From: Ruminococcus flavefaciens
GTDB taxonomy: Bacteria > Bacillota > Clostridia > Oscillospirales > Ruminococcaceae
DNA: 45,063 nucleotides
NCBI GenBank assembly: GCA_902760805.1
Contig: CACWHY010000016.1
Span: 1 to 45,063 of the forward strand
Direction of reading: 5' to 3'
Below the pieces are notes generated by a model that made no database searches, was not told the origin of the DNA, and saw only the letters and a list, made by a program, of their open reading frames with translations. The translations under genes were made by a program, and so were the position numbers. Shown one piece after another: positions 30,873 through 38,633 of the stretch (position 1 is its first letter; every line of letters starts with the position of its first letter).

Positions 30873-31454
30873 ATGAAAAAATACAGATCAGCTGCCCTCC
30901 TGCTGGCCGTTGTTATGGCGGTCTCCGCAGCAGGCTGCTCAAACAGCAAGAATAAGTCTAATTCTCAGCCTGAGTCAAGCTCCGCTCAGTCCAACCTGAA
31001 CGACGTTCTGGCTTCAGACTCTATCGAGGCTTCTATGCTGGAGGAGACCGATAAGCACGATACGGTCTTTACCCTCAATAAGATCATCGACTCCGGCCAC
31101 AGGTCAGAGGATAACGAGCGCTACATCTACCTTGACGTGAACATAAAGAACACTTCCGACCAGGAATACGAGATGAACGCCCTCAATAACTTCTACATCC
31201 TGCTGGACGACGGAAGTGAGATCCACTTCGACGTTAGAACTCAGATCTACGGCCAAAATCACATCGACAACTATGTTGTCAACCCCTTCAAGATCGCTGC
31301 CGGAACTGAACTCAACGGTATCGTAGGCGGATTTCTGCTGAAGGACGAGGTAACTTCCTTCAAGGTTTGCTTCTTCCCCACCGGTGCCGCCGGAAACGAC
31401 AAGAGCAGCGTTATCAAGATCAGCGCTACCTCTGCTGACATCGTTGCACTGTAA
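30873..31454 (+). CDS. DUF4352-like lipoprotein
   Basis: 193 residues. The signal peptide ends in lipobox SAAGC (Cys near 22), then a Ser/Asn/Lys-rich linker. The remainder is an immunoglobulin-like DUF4352 fold: NERYIYLDVNIKNTSDQEYEMNALNNFYILLDDGSE and AAGTELNGIVGGFLLKDE. These lipoproteins are surface-exposed and of unknown role. Start at 30873 is set by GGAGG; in-frame codons upstream run through the promoter. Promoter and terminator enclose the gene alone. Confidence 0.88.
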   Translation: MKKYRSAALLLAVVMAVSAAGCSNSKNKSNSQPESSSAQSNLNDVLASDSIEASMLEETDKHDTVFTLNKIIDSGHRSEDNERYIYLDVNIKNTSDQEYEMNALNNFYILLDDGSEIHFDVRTQIYGQNHIDNYVVNPFKIAAGTELNGIVGGFLLKDEVTSFKVCFFPTGAAGNDKSSVIKISATSADIVAL

Positions 31455-31460
31455 AAAAAC

Positions 31461-31488
31461 AAAACGCTCCGCACACCGGGGCGTTTTT
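31461..31488 (+). terminator. Terminator after the DUF4352-like lipoprotein
   Basis: ACGCTCCG (31464-31471), 5-nt loop, CGGGGCGT (31477-31484) with one G-U pair, T-run. The next gene's ribosome site begins a few bases later. Confidence 0.82.
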
Positions 31489-31503
31489 CTTTAGGAGGAA
31501 AAA

Positions 31504-31929
31504 ATGGATCTGAGGATAGTTCACGATCAGCTCACCGGTGAGCAGTTCATTAAGCTCTGGAGCAGCGTCTGGGACGGCGCTCCAACGCTGAAACAGGCGG
31601 AGCTTGCCATGGAGAACTCACTGCTGCGGGTGACGGTCCTTGACGGCGAAAAGCCCGTAGCTATGGCAAGAATGATCGGCGACCTGGGGCTGTGCTGCTA
31701 CATTAAGGACGTGATAGTTTCGCCGGAGTATCAGGGCAGAGGCCTGGGCAGGCTGCTGATGAAGGAGCTGATCGGCTTCGTGAAAAGCCACGGCGTCCCC
31801 GGAACGGCGGTCTCTGCGGAGCTTTGCGCAATGCCGGACAAAATGCCGTTCTACGGGCAATTCGGCTTCGCTGCCAACGAGGCTCAGCGCATGAGGCTCT
31901 ACATCACAGCTGAGGGAAGCGCAGGATGA
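31504..31929 (+). CDS. GNAT-family N-acetyltransferase
   Basis: 141 residues. The acetyl-CoA-binding motif A is clear: IKDVIVSPEYQGRGLGRLLMKELIGFV (Q/RxxGxG/A). The C-terminal PFYGQFGF segment is typical of GNAT enzymes. The acceptor is unknown. AGGAGG precedes the ATG. It overlaps the next gene by 4 nt (ATGA), so the two are co-translated; no promoter is seen between the lipoprotein terminator and this gene, so read-through may supply it. Confidence 0.93.
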   Translation: MDLRIVHDQLTGEQFIKLWSSVWDGAPTLKQAELAMENSLLRVTVLDGEKPVAMARMIGDLGLCCYIKDVIVSPEYQGRGLGRLLMKELIGFVKSHGVPGTAVSAELCAMPDKMPFYGQFGFAANEAQRMRLYITAEGSAG

Positions 31930-32657
31930 AAAGACTGTCTCTTGACCGAAACCAGATCAAATACCTGGCGATCATCGCCATGCTGCTGGATCACATCGGT
32001 ATGTTCTTCCTGTCAGCCGGACTGCCGGAGGCGCCCTTTCCGCAGATCCTGGCGTATTCCCTGCTGAGAGTCGTGGGCAGGCTCACGGCTCCCATAATGC
32101 TGTTCTTCCTGGCGGAGGGCTTCACCCACACCTCCTCCCGAAAAAAATACGGCACGAGGCTGCTGATCTTCGGGCTGATCTCACAGATCCCCTACGCTCT
32201 GTCTCACTATAACAGTCTGCTGAAGCTGGATCTCAACATGATCATCACCCTGTTCGTCACCTTCATCATGCTTTTGGCGGAGGAAAATATCAGCCGCCCA
32301 TGGCCGAAACGGATCCTGGTATTCGCCCTGATCATGAGCACATTCTGCTGCGATTGGGGAATTATCGGCCCCCTCATGGCCTGGCTCTTCTACAAATTCC
32401 GGAATGACCGCAGCGCTCAGATCAAGGCATTCACGGTGATCTGCCTGATCCAGGTGGTCAGCGCCGCAGTATTCCTGGGAATGAACGGACACCACTGGTA
32501 CGGCGAGCTCTGGCAGGCCGGAATGTTCCTGGTGATCCCGGTGCTGCTGAGCTACAACGGCAGGCCCGGCAGCCGCTCTCCCGTGAACAAATGGCTGTTC
32601 TACGCCTTTTATCCCCTGCACCTGCTGGTGATCTGGCTGATAAAGTTCTGCATATGA
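31926..32657 (+). CDS. TraX-family membrane protein
   Basis: 243 residues with about eight membrane helices. Family marks: LSLDRNQIKYLAIIAMLLDHIGMFF at the N-terminus, RLTAPIMLFFLAEGFTHTSSRKKYGTRLLIFGLISQIPYAL, LNMIITLF, and a final PLHLLVIWLIKF. TraX relatives acetylate pilin N-termini in F plasmids; chromosomal Firmicute members have unknown substrates, and no conjugation genes are near. Its 4-nt overlap with a GNAT gene is suggestive of an acylation pair (inference). Confidence 0.9.
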   Translation: MKRLSLDRNQIKYLAIIAMLLDHIGMFFLSAGLPEAPFPQILAYSLLRVVGRLTAPIMLFFLAEGFTHTSSRKKYGTRLLIFGLISQIPYALSHYNSLLKLDLNMIITLFVTFIMLLAEENISRPWPKRILVFALIMSTFCCDWGIIGPLMAWLFYKFRNDRSAQIKAFTVICLIQVVSAAVFLGMNGHHWYGELWQAGMFLVIPVLLSYNGRPGSRSPVNKWLFYAFYPLHLLVIWLIKFCI

Positions 32658-32659
32658 CG

Positions 32660-32692
32660 AAAAGCTCCGAAGGCTCCTTCGGGGCTTTTTTA
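32660..32692. terminator. Bidirectional terminator between traX-like gene and spoVB
   Basis: AAAGCTCCGAAG, loop GCTC, CTTCGGGGCTTT, then T-run; on the other strand an A-rich flank gives a weaker T-run. Confidence 0.8.
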
Positions 32693-34294
32693 TGTGTGGA
32701 GAGGCCTTATGTGCAGCCGCTTTTTGGCGCCTGTTCCCCACAAGGTGCCCATGTAGGCAGCTCCTCCGGCGGCTGCGGACAGAAGAAGTCTCCACAGGGG
32801 CGGCAGCTCTCCACGGATGCAGGAGCAGTTCACCACAAAGGCCGCTCCTCCGCACATAGCCCCTGCGTAGATCACTGACAGAAACGGCTTGATACTGAGG
32901 GAAAGCTCCGCTCGGCGCAGATAGCTCCTCAGGGCTGCGGCGAGGATAAAGCTGTAGCAGAGGGTGGTGGAAAGGGCAGCTCCGCCGGCTCCCATAATGG
33001 GAACAAGGAGAAGATTTCCTGCCAGCTTCAGCACCGTTGCCGCCGCCATGATCTCCAGCGGCGCCGAGGCTCTTCCGATGGCTTGCAGCATACTGAACAC
33101 CGGAAAGGCCATGCACAGACAGACCATTCCCGGCATGAGGAGCCGCAGAGCTCCCACACAGATCTCTACCTCGTCGGACTGCCTGGGGAAAAGCACCGTC
33201 AGCAGCTCCCGGGGCAGCACCGCCATTCCCACAGCCGCCGGCAGAGCGATCGCTGCTGAGGCAAGAAGCGCCTGCATAGTGTGCCGCCGGAGAGCCGGAC
33301 GGTCTCCCTCCGCCCAGGCCGCCGTCACCGGAGGAAGTATGCCCTTTCCCAGCATATTCGTCACCGACGGCACCAGGTTGAACACCGTCAGAGCTATGCC
33401 GGCGAAGGATCCGTAGATGAAGTGGGGCAGCTCCCAGTTGGTCACTCCCGGGGGAGGAGCTATCCTCGCCCCAAAATGCCTGATACAGCCGATCATGGTG
33501 TACATATCTATCAGGGAGGCCAAATTCGTCACCACTGCGCCAAGTCCCGTGGGAATGGCAGTTCGGAGGAGCTCCCCGGCGATCCTGCGTCGGCTCATGA
33601 GAAGAGGCTCACCGCCCTGGGGAGCCGCCGGACAGAACAGCCGCATGACTGCGAAGAACAGCAGCGCTCCCAGGGAGGAAAGGGTCACTCCCAGGATACC
33701 GGCTGCGGCCGCCAGCGCCCTCACGTCGGTCATTCCCGGCAATATCGCCAAAAAACGGCTGCTGTTCTCCATGACATAGCTGCAAAGCCAAAGCCCTGCC
33801 GCAACCTTCACCACGCCCTCTGCCACCTGAGAAAGCGCCGTGGGGTACATATTGCTCATGCCCTCACAGATCCCACGCTCCACCGCAGTGAGACAGCCAA
33901 GCAATACTGCCGGAGCTATCATGGCCACTGCCAGCCATGCCTGGGGACTGCCGGAAAATCGGCTGAACGGCACCGCCAGAGCTCCCACGGCTGCGCTCCC
34001 CAAAAGTCCGGCTGCGGCGAAGGCTCCCAGCGCAACTCGCCTTATCCGGCGAACGTTCCGGTAAAGCCCAAGGGCGGCGCTCTGAGCTGTCATTCTGGCC
34101 ACAGCTGAGGTCAGCCCCGTCACTGTCAGGGCGTAGACCGGCATGAAAAGACTGTAGGCGCAGCTGAAATAGCTCATGCCAACGCCTCCCAGAAGATTGG
34201 TCAGGGGGATCTTGAACACCGCTCCCAGAGCCTTTGCCGCCACCGCCGATGCCATGAGTATCACCGAGCCCTTGATGAAATCCTGCTTTTTCAA
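32690..34294 (-). CDS. spoVB: Stage V sporulation protein B, MATE/MOP-fold lipid flippase
   Basis: 534 residues with about fourteen membrane helices. The N-terminus KGSVILMASAVAAKALGAVFKIPLTNLLG followed by GMSYFSCAYSLFMP is diagnostic for the SpoVB branch of the polysaccharide exporters (MVF/MurJ superfamily). It is proposed to move cortex precursors in sporulation. Start is a TTG at 34294 with GGAGG seven bases upstream. It lies 2.8 kb from mazG-hup-rqcP but in opposite orientation; in many Firmicutes spoVB is directly ahead of mazG. A sigma-E-like promoter is present upstream. Confidence 0.92.
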   Translation of the reverse strand: MKKQDFIKGSVILMASAVAAKALGAVFKIPLTNLLGGVGMSYFSCAYSLFMPVYALTVTGLTSAVARMTAQSAALGLYRNVRRIRRVALGAFAAAGLLGSAAVGALAVPFSRFSGSPQAWLAVAMIAPAVLLGCLTAVERGICEGMSNMYPTALSQVAEGVVKVAAGLWLCSYVMENSSRFLAILPGMTDVRALAAAAGILGVTLSSLGALLFFAVMRLFCPAAPQGGEPLLMSRRRIAGELLRTAIPTGLGAVVTNLASLIDMYTMIGCIRHFGARIAPPPGVTNWELPHFIYGSFAGIALTVFNLVPSVTNMLGKGILPPVTAAWAEGDRPALRRHTMQALLASAAIALPAAVGMAVLPRELLTVLFPRQSDEVEICVGALRLLMPGMVCLCMAFPVFSMLQAIGRASAPLEIMAAATVLKLAGNLLLVPIMGAGGAALSTTLCYSFILAAALRSYLRRAELSLSIKPFLSVIYAGAMCGGAAFVVNCSCIRGELPPLWRLLLSAAAGGAAYMGTLWGTGAKKRLHIRPLHT

Positions 34295-34323
34295 ATGACC
34301 GCCTCCGCTTTCTTAGTCAAGAA

Positions 34324-34353
34324 ATCATATGCAGGGACCTCTTCCGATAATTC
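34324..34353 (-). promoter_or_regulatory. Possible sigma-E promoter for spoVB
   Basis: Minus strand GAATTAT (34353-34347), 15-bp spacer, CATATGAT (34331-34324). Compared with KMATATT and CATACAnT it matches five of seven at -35 and the CATA core at -10; spacing equals that of the yqfC candidate. Confidence 0.4.
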
Positions 34354-34425
34354 ATGTTTTCGGTAAGGCCAAGGCTCAGACCAGGGCAATATGGAACAAT
34401 TGACTAATAACTTACCGCAAAAGCC

Positions 34426-34454
34426 TTGCAATTTTTCATCATATGTGATATAAT
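34426..34454 (+). promoter_or_regulatory. Promoter for the aminotransferase gene
   Basis: TTGCAA (34426-34431), 17-bp spacer, TATAAT (34449-34454), TGA before it. Confidence 0.78.
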
Positions 34455-34519
34455 ACAAGATAGATAATTGAATTTTATCGACCCTGTGTCGAAGCTATTT
34501 TGAAAGGCTGGTAATATCA

Positions 34520-35713
34520 ATGGAATATAAGTTTTCCGATAAGGTCAGCGGTCTGAAGGCATCGGCTATCCGTGAGATCCTCAAGTTCACAGCAGACCCT
34601 GAGGTCATCTCATTTGCCGCAGGAAATCCTGCTCCCGAGGCCTTCCCCAAGGAGAAGATCGCAGAGATCTCAGCAGATCTGCTCCAGAATGACCCGATCC
34701 TTGCTCTCCAGTACAGCGTTACTGAGGGCTACACTCCCCTGAGACAGTTCCTCAAGGAATGGATGAGCACTAAGGGCTGCTTCCACCCGGAATTCGACGA
34801 CATCATCGTTACCTCCGGCGGTCAGCAGGCTAATGAGCTCTCCTGCAAGGTGCTGCTCAACGAGGGCGACACTCTTCTGGTGGAGTCTCCCAGCTTCATC
34901 GGCTCGCTGAACGCTTTCCGTTCCTACAACGTAAACCTTGTGGGCGTGGATATGGAGGACGACGGCATCGACCTGAACAAGCTGGAGGAGGCGCTGAAAA
35001 CTCAGCCTAACGTGAAGATCCTCTACCTGATCCCTAACTTCCAGAACCCTACAGGCCGCACAATGTCCCTTGCAAAGCGCAAGGCCGTTTACGAGCTGGC
35101 CTGCCGCTATGACTTCATTATCCTGGAGGACGACCCCTACGGCGAGCTGAGATTTGCCGGAGAGAACATCCCCACCATCAAGAGCATGGACACCGAGGGT
35201 AGAGTCATCTACTCCAGCACATTCTCTAAGCTGATCTCTCCCGGCTTCAGAACAGGCTTCGTTTCTGCTCCCTCTGAGATCATCCAGAAGATCGTTGTCT
35301 GCAAGCAGGTCTCCGATGTTCACTCTAACATCTGGGCTCAGGTCATCTGCCACCGCTTCATGACAACTATCGACCGTGAGGAGCACTTCAAGAAGCTGAG
35401 AGCTATCTACAAGGAAAAGTGCGACCTGATGTGCAGCTACATCGAGGACGGATTTTCCGACAAGATCACCTATGTACGGCCTGAGGGCGGACTCTTCATC
35501 TGGTGCAGCCTCCCTGAGAGCATGGACATGAACGGCTTCTGCACAAGAGCTGTTCAGGAGTACAAGGTGGCTGTTGTTCCCGGAAACGCCTTCAACATCA
35601 ACGAGGGCGACGTCAGCCACGCTATCAGACTGAACTACTCCACACCTACTAATGATCAGATCAGAAAAGGCATGGACATCCTCGCCCGCATGACAAGAGA
35701 GCTGCTGGACTGA
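34520..35713 (+). CDS. PLP-dependent aminotransferase, class I/II (LysN/2-aminoadipate type)
   Basis: 397 residues. Fold-type I features: FAAGNPAPEAFP near the N-terminus, TSGGQQANELSCKVLL (cofactor phosphate region), LIPNFQNPTGRTMS, ILEDDPYGELRF, the PLP Lys in SSTFSKLISPGFRTGFV, and RPEGGLFIWCSLP near the C-terminus. This subfamily includes 2-aminoadipate and aromatic or branched-chain transaminases, usually 2-oxoglutarate dependent; the substrate here is not assigned. Ribosome site is weak (AAAGGCTGG). The gene stands alone, with its own promoter and a repeat region after it. Confidence 0.93.
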   Translation: MEYKFSDKVSGLKASAIREILKFTADPEVISFAAGNPAPEAFPKEKIAEISADLLQNDPILALQYSVTEGYTPLRQFLKEWMSTKGCFHPEFDDIIVTSGGQQANELSCKVLLNEGDTLLVESPSFIGSLNAFRSYNVNLVGVDMEDDGIDLNKLEEALKTQPNVKILYLIPNFQNPTGRTMSLAKRKAVYELACRYDFIILEDDPYGELRFAGENIPTIKSMDTEGRVIYSSTFSKLISPGFRTGFVSAPSEIIQKIVVCKQVSDVHSNIWAQVICHRFMTTIDREEHFKKLRAIYKEKCDLMCSYIEDGFSDKITYVRPEGGLFIWCSLPESMDMNGFCTRAVQEYKVAVVPGNAFNINEGDVSHAIRLNYSTPTNDQIRKGMDILARMTRELLD

Positions 35714-35750
35714 GCTCTCCTCATCACACCGCTTAACATGGGGTCGAACC

Positions 35751-35775
35751 CAAAACGGTCCGGCGGACTGTTTTG
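35751..35775. repeat. Palindromic repeat unit with TCCGGYGGA core, copy 2
   Basis: CAAAACGGTCC (35751-35761), spacer GGC, GGACTGTTTTG (35765-35775), one G-U pair. Followed at 35783-35816 by a GGGGCGCCT/AGGCGTCCC hairpin, the same order of elements as at 13002-13062. Confidence 0.7.
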
Positions 35776-35863
35776 AAAGAAAGGGGCGCCTGCCGAACAA
35801 AGGCGTCCCTTGCCCCGACAAATATTATTTCAAAAAGGACACCCAAACGAAAGGAAAATCATT

Positions 35864-36382
35864 ATGCCAAATCCAAGAACCGACAGATACCCTGTTACAC
35901 AGAAATACCTCATGACCCGTGGCCAGGCTATCAACTTCCCCTATAAGTATTTCAAGACCAACTTCGCCAGAGATGATGTTTTCGGCGTTGTTATAGATAT
36001 GCCCCTTCCCGGCGATATCCTCACATCTATGGTCTGCTTCATAAACGGCGCTGCAAACCTGTATTTCAACAACGGAAACGAGTATTCCGGCGCTTCTCAG
36101 AAGTACCGCAACCTGGTACAGGCTGCTAGAGTCATGGTCCTCAACGCTAAGGAGGTACTTCCTAAGTGCGAGAAGACTACTTCCTACGACCTTCCCAAGG
36201 GAAGAGCTCACAACATCTTCCTGCTGACTAAGGGCGGCATCTACAAGACAGTCCTCACCCCCGGTCTTATCCCCGAGGATCAGCCTGAGATGCGTACATT
36301 CTACGTTCTCTATCAGCGTGTTCTGGGCGAGCTCAGAAACTGCCAGCTGAAGGACGAGGCTGAGAGAAGAAAGAATGGCTAA
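35864..36382 (+). CDS. Conserved-looking hypothetical protein, 172 residues
   Basis: I do not recognise this protein. It is soluble-looking, with no signal or membrane segment. Sequence with regular hydrophobic spacing includes NFPYKYFKTNFARDDVFGVVIDMPLPGD and AHNIFLLTKGGIYKTVLTPGL. Codon use resembles the neighbours. Start at 35864 is set by AAAGGAAAA. It overlaps the next gene by 8 nt, so the two are translated together. No clear promoter is visible in the repeat-bearing region upstream; read-through from the aminotransferase gene is possible. Confidence 0.7.
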   Translation: MPNPRTDRYPVTQKYLMTRGQAINFPYKYFKTNFARDDVFGVVIDMPLPGDILTSMVCFINGAANLYFNNGNEYSGASQKYRNLVQAARVMVLNAKEVLPKCEKTTSYDLPKGRAHNIFLLTKGGIYKTVLTPGLIPEDQPEMRTFYVLYQRVLGELRNCQLKDEAERRKNG

Positions 36383-36905
36383 GATCTTCGCTTACAAGAA
36401 GCAGAAAAGGATCTTTGCGCTGCTTGTGGTGCTCTTCCTGCTGATCGTTGGATACAGCGTAAGAGCAAGCATTTTCGAGAAGGAATGGTACAACTTAGAG
36501 TACGGCAACTATAAAAAGTCCCCTGACAGCTGGGTGGTCACTGAGGCCAAGATCAAGGACACTAAGACCTACAACGGCTCTAATGACAGCGCTCTGACGC
36601 TGCTGGATCTCTATCAGACCGCTATCGTTGACGTGGAAACTGCTGACGGCCGCACGCTGACCTTCCGGACCTCACGCAAGAGCTCCGAGAAGATCGGCGA
36701 CAGGATCCGTGTCTGCTACGATGCACGCTACGATACAGGCTGGTCTCCAGCCGTTGAGGGCGAAGGACCGCCGGAGGTGATCCCCAGAAGCGAGCCCACC
36801 GAGAACCATTTTTTCTCAGGCATGGCTAAGATCTTGGCAGTCCTCACTGCGGCTTGTGCCGCCGGATATGCCTTTATCTGCTACAAAAAGAGTGATCAAA
36901 ACTGA
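36375..36905 (+). CDS. Membrane protein, DUF3592-like
   Basis: 176 residues: a basic N-terminus, a membrane helix (about 12-32), an extracytoplasmic domain of about 110 residues, and a second helix (about 149-168). The middle domain (SWVVTEAKIKDTKTY, TAIVDVETADGRTLTFRTSRKSSEKIGDRIRVCYDARYD) has the small beta-barrel pattern of DUF3592: a value tested against a flag-like V-x-Y-D ending. Function of that family is unknown. It overlaps the preceding unknown by 8 nt and is followed by a hairpin terminator. Confidence 0.75.
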   Translation: MAKIFAYKKQKRIFALLVVLFLLIVGYSVRASIFEKEWYNLEYGNYKKSPDSWVVTEAKIKDTKTYNGSNDSALTLLDLYQTAIVDVETADGRTLTFRTSRKSSEKIGDRIRVCYDARYDTGWSPAVEGEGPPEVIPRSEPTENHFFSGMAKILAVLTAACAAGYAFICYKKSDQN

Positions 36906-36910
36906 CGCAA

Positions 36911-36945
36911 ACAGCGGGCGGCCAAAACCGTCCGCTGTAATAGTT
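36911..36945 (+). terminator. Terminator after the DUF3592-like gene
   Basis: ACAGCGGGCGG, 6-nt loop, CCGTCCGCTGT; a T-run follows after AATAG, so strength is moderate. Confidence 0.6.
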
Positions 36946-37027
36946 TTTGCGGCTATAGCTATAATTAACAAAACGCAATATTCTTTTTCCGGTTATTTTT
37001 CATAATTCACAAAAATGTAAAAATCTG

Positions 37028-37056
37028 TTGCAATTTGCCGGAATTTAGGGTATTAT
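37028..37056 (+). promoter_or_regulatory. Promoter for mazG-hup
   Basis: TTGCAA (37028-37033), 17-bp spacer, TATTAT (37051-37056); 18 bp before the ATG, so the leader is very short. Confidence 0.7.
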
Positions 37057-37074
37057 AGAAGGAGTGCTTTTTCT

Positions 37075-37896
37075 ATGGTAGAATATCAGCAGAAGGATCG
37101 TTATAATATCGGGGACCTCCTCGACATCGTTAGGCTACTGAGAGGCGAGGGCGGCTGTCCTTGGGACAGAGAACAGACCCATAAGTCTATCAAGAGCGAC
37201 TTCATCGAGGAGACCTGCGAGGCTATCGAGGCTATCGACCTTGAGGACACCGACCTGCTCCGTGAAGAGCTGGGCGACGTGCTGCTCCAGGTGGTTTTTC
37301 ATTGCAGGATCGAAGAGGAGAATGGGACCTTTACATTCAGCGAGGTGTGTGACGAGATCTGCAAGAAGCTGATAGTCCGCCATCCCCATGTTTTCGGCGA
37401 CGTTAAGGCCGATACAACAGACCAGGTGCTCAAAAACTGGGACGCTATCAAAAAGGAAACTAAGGGTCAGGAGACCTACACCGATACCCTTAAAAGCGTG
37501 GCTAGATCCCTCCCTGCCCTCATGAGAGCGCAGAAGGTGGGCAAGCGTGCTATGCGTGCCGGTATGGATCTCAACAACGCTCAAGAGGCTATGGACTGCA
37601 TTACCCGTGAGAAGGCCGAGTTGGACGCCGCTGTGGCTGCCGGTGATCAGGCCAATATCGAGGAGGAGCTGGGCGACCTGCTTTTCTCCTGCGTAAACGC
37701 CGCCCGTCACCTTGGCGTAAATGCTGAGATGGCGCTGACCGCCTCCACCGAAAAGTTCATCGGCCGCTTTGAAGAGACTGAGAAGCTGGTCGCACAGGAC
37801 AAGCTGGATATGAAGGAGCTGCCTATCGAGGAGCTGGACGTCTACTGGGAAAAGGCTAAGAATAACATAAAATCGGAGGAAATGAAAAATGACTAA
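37075..37896 (+). CDS. mazG: Nucleoside triphosphate pyrophosphohydrolase MazG
   Basis: 273 residues with two MazG domains. The first has GCPWDREQTHKSIKSDFIEETCEAIEAID and the EExxD-type metal motif EELGDVLLQVVFHCRI. The second repeats the pattern as EEELGDLLFSCVNAARHLG. The enzyme hydrolyses (d)NTPs to monophosphates, sanitising the pool. AAGGAG is upstream of the ATG. It overlaps hup by 8 nt. The order mazG-hup-rqcP is the common clostridial arrangement. Confidence 0.96.
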   Translation: MVEYQQKDRYNIGDLLDIVRLLRGEGGCPWDREQTHKSIKSDFIEETCEAIEAIDLEDTDLLREELGDVLLQVVFHCRIEEENGTFTFSEVCDEICKKLIVRHPHVFGDVKADTTDQVLKNWDAIKKETKGQETYTDTLKSVARSLPALMRAQKVGKRAMRAGMDLNNAQEAMDCITREKAELDAAVAAGDQANIEEELGDLLFSCVNAARHLGVNAEMALTASTEKFIGRFEETEKLVAQDKLDMKELPIEELDVYWEKAKNNIKSEEMKND

Positions 37897-38164
37897 GACT
37901 GAGCTCATCAACTCTATCGCTGACAAGGCTAATTGCACTAAGAAGGACGCAGGCGTTGCTCTTGAGGCTACTCTGGGCGCTATCCAGGAAGCACTGGAGA
38001 ACGGCGAGAAGGTCTCCATCACAGGCTTCGGCACATTCGAGGTTCGTGAGAGAGGCGAGAAGACCTGCATCAACCCCAAGACCAAGGAGAAGATGGTATG
38101 CGCTCCCTGCAAGGCTCCCGCTTTCAAGGCTGGCAGAGCTCTCAAGGAAGCCGTAAACAAGTAA
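37889..38164 (+). CDS. hup: HU family DNA-binding protein, cysteine-containing
   Basis: 91 residues, the standard HU length. KTELINSIADKANCTKKDA and VSITGFGTFEVRERGEK are family signatures, followed by the DNA-binding arm ending PAFKAGRALKEAV. The protein bends and compacts DNA. Oddity: four cysteines, one at the start (KANC) and three in or next to the arm (TCINPKTKEKMVCAPCKAP), where most HU proteins have none; reactive thiols or a metal site are possible. The gene overlaps mazG and is followed by a good terminator. Confidence 0.95.
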   Translation: MTKTELINSIADKANCTKKDAGVALEATLGAIQEALENGEKVSITGFGTFEVRERGEKTCINPKTKEKMVCAPCKAPAFKAGRALKEAVNK

Positions 38165-38169
38165 TTCTG

Positions 38170-38195
38170 AAAGGGACGGGGTGCCGTCCCTTTTT
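38170..38195 (+). terminator. Terminator between hup and rqcP
   Basis: AAAGGGACGG, loop GGTG, CCGTCCCTTT, T-run. It would leave HU more abundant than RqcP, which probably depends on read-through. Confidence 0.85.
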
Positions 38196-38211
38196 ATTTA
38201 AGGAGGATATT

Positions 38212-38454
38212 ATGAGACTTGACAAATATCTGAAGGTCACAAGACTTATCAAGCGCCGCACTGTGGCTAACGAGGCCTGTGACGCCGAAAAGATCATGGT
38301 GAACGGAAAGGTCGCCAGAGCCTCCTACGACGTGAAGGTGGGCGACATCATTGAGATCAATATGGGAACTCGTCCCCTGAAGGTGAAGGTGCTCAGCGTT
38401 ACCGAGCACGCCACTAAGGAGACTGCTGCGGATAACTATACTGTTATCGAGTGA
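38212..38454 (+). CDS. rqcP: RqcP, S4-domain ribosome quality control protein
   Basis: 80 residues, a single S4 RNA-binding domain: MRLDKYLKVTRLIKRRTVANEACDAEKIMVNGKVARASYDVKVGDIIEI. RqcP (YabO/HslR-like) binds 50S subunits with peptidyl-tRNA and supports RqcH-driven alanine tailing of stalled chains. AGGAGG is well placed before the ATG at 38212. In Bacillus and many Clostridia it is followed by yabP and yabQ (spore genes); here neither is present, and a repeat-laden intergenic region follows. Confidence 0.95.
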   Translation: MRLDKYLKVTRLIKRRTVANEACDAEKIMVNGKVARASYDVKVGDIIEINMGTRPLKVKVLSVTEHATKETAADNYTVIE

Positions 38455-38475
38455 GCTGGTATGGGAAGTCACTCC

Positions 38476-38548
38476 TTGCAGGGCTCTGCCCTGCAACCCG
38501 ACAGAGGCTCTGCCTCTGGACTCCGGCAGGGAGCGAGCGGCTCCCTGC
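38476..38548. repeat. Array of three hairpins after rqcP
   Basis: TTGCAGGGC-TCT-GCCCTGCAA (38476-38496), CAGAGGC-TCT-GCCTCTG (38502-38518) and GCAGGGAGC-GAGCG-GCTCCCTGC (38526-38548). The first two share a TCT triloop. The last two make up most of the 51-bp dispersed repeat. Confidence 0.8.
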
Positions 38549-38555
38549 ACCCCGC
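38505..38555 (-). repeat. 51-bp dispersed repeat, copy 2 (inverted)
   Basis: Reverse complement matches 12886-12936 at 50 of 51 positions; the single difference is in the short spacer between two hairpins. Confidence 0.9.
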
Positions 38556-38600
38556 AATTGCAATTGTGGACGGACGTTACGGACATCATGATCATAAATC

Positions 38601-38632
38601 AAAAAAGGGACTGCGCTAAGCAGTCCCTTTTT
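38601..38632. terminator. Bidirectional terminator between rqcP and epimerase genes
   Basis: A-run, GGGACTGC (38607-38614), 5-nt loop, GCAGTCCC (38620-38627), T-run. Fourth member of the GACTGC/GCAGTC group. Confidence 0.9.
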
Positions 38633-38633
38633 C

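Noticed and set aside
34670-35821. 383-codon minus-strand frame antisense to the aminotransferase
   Set aside because: Shadow frame; the plus strand has promoter, ribosome site and full PLP-enzyme motifs.
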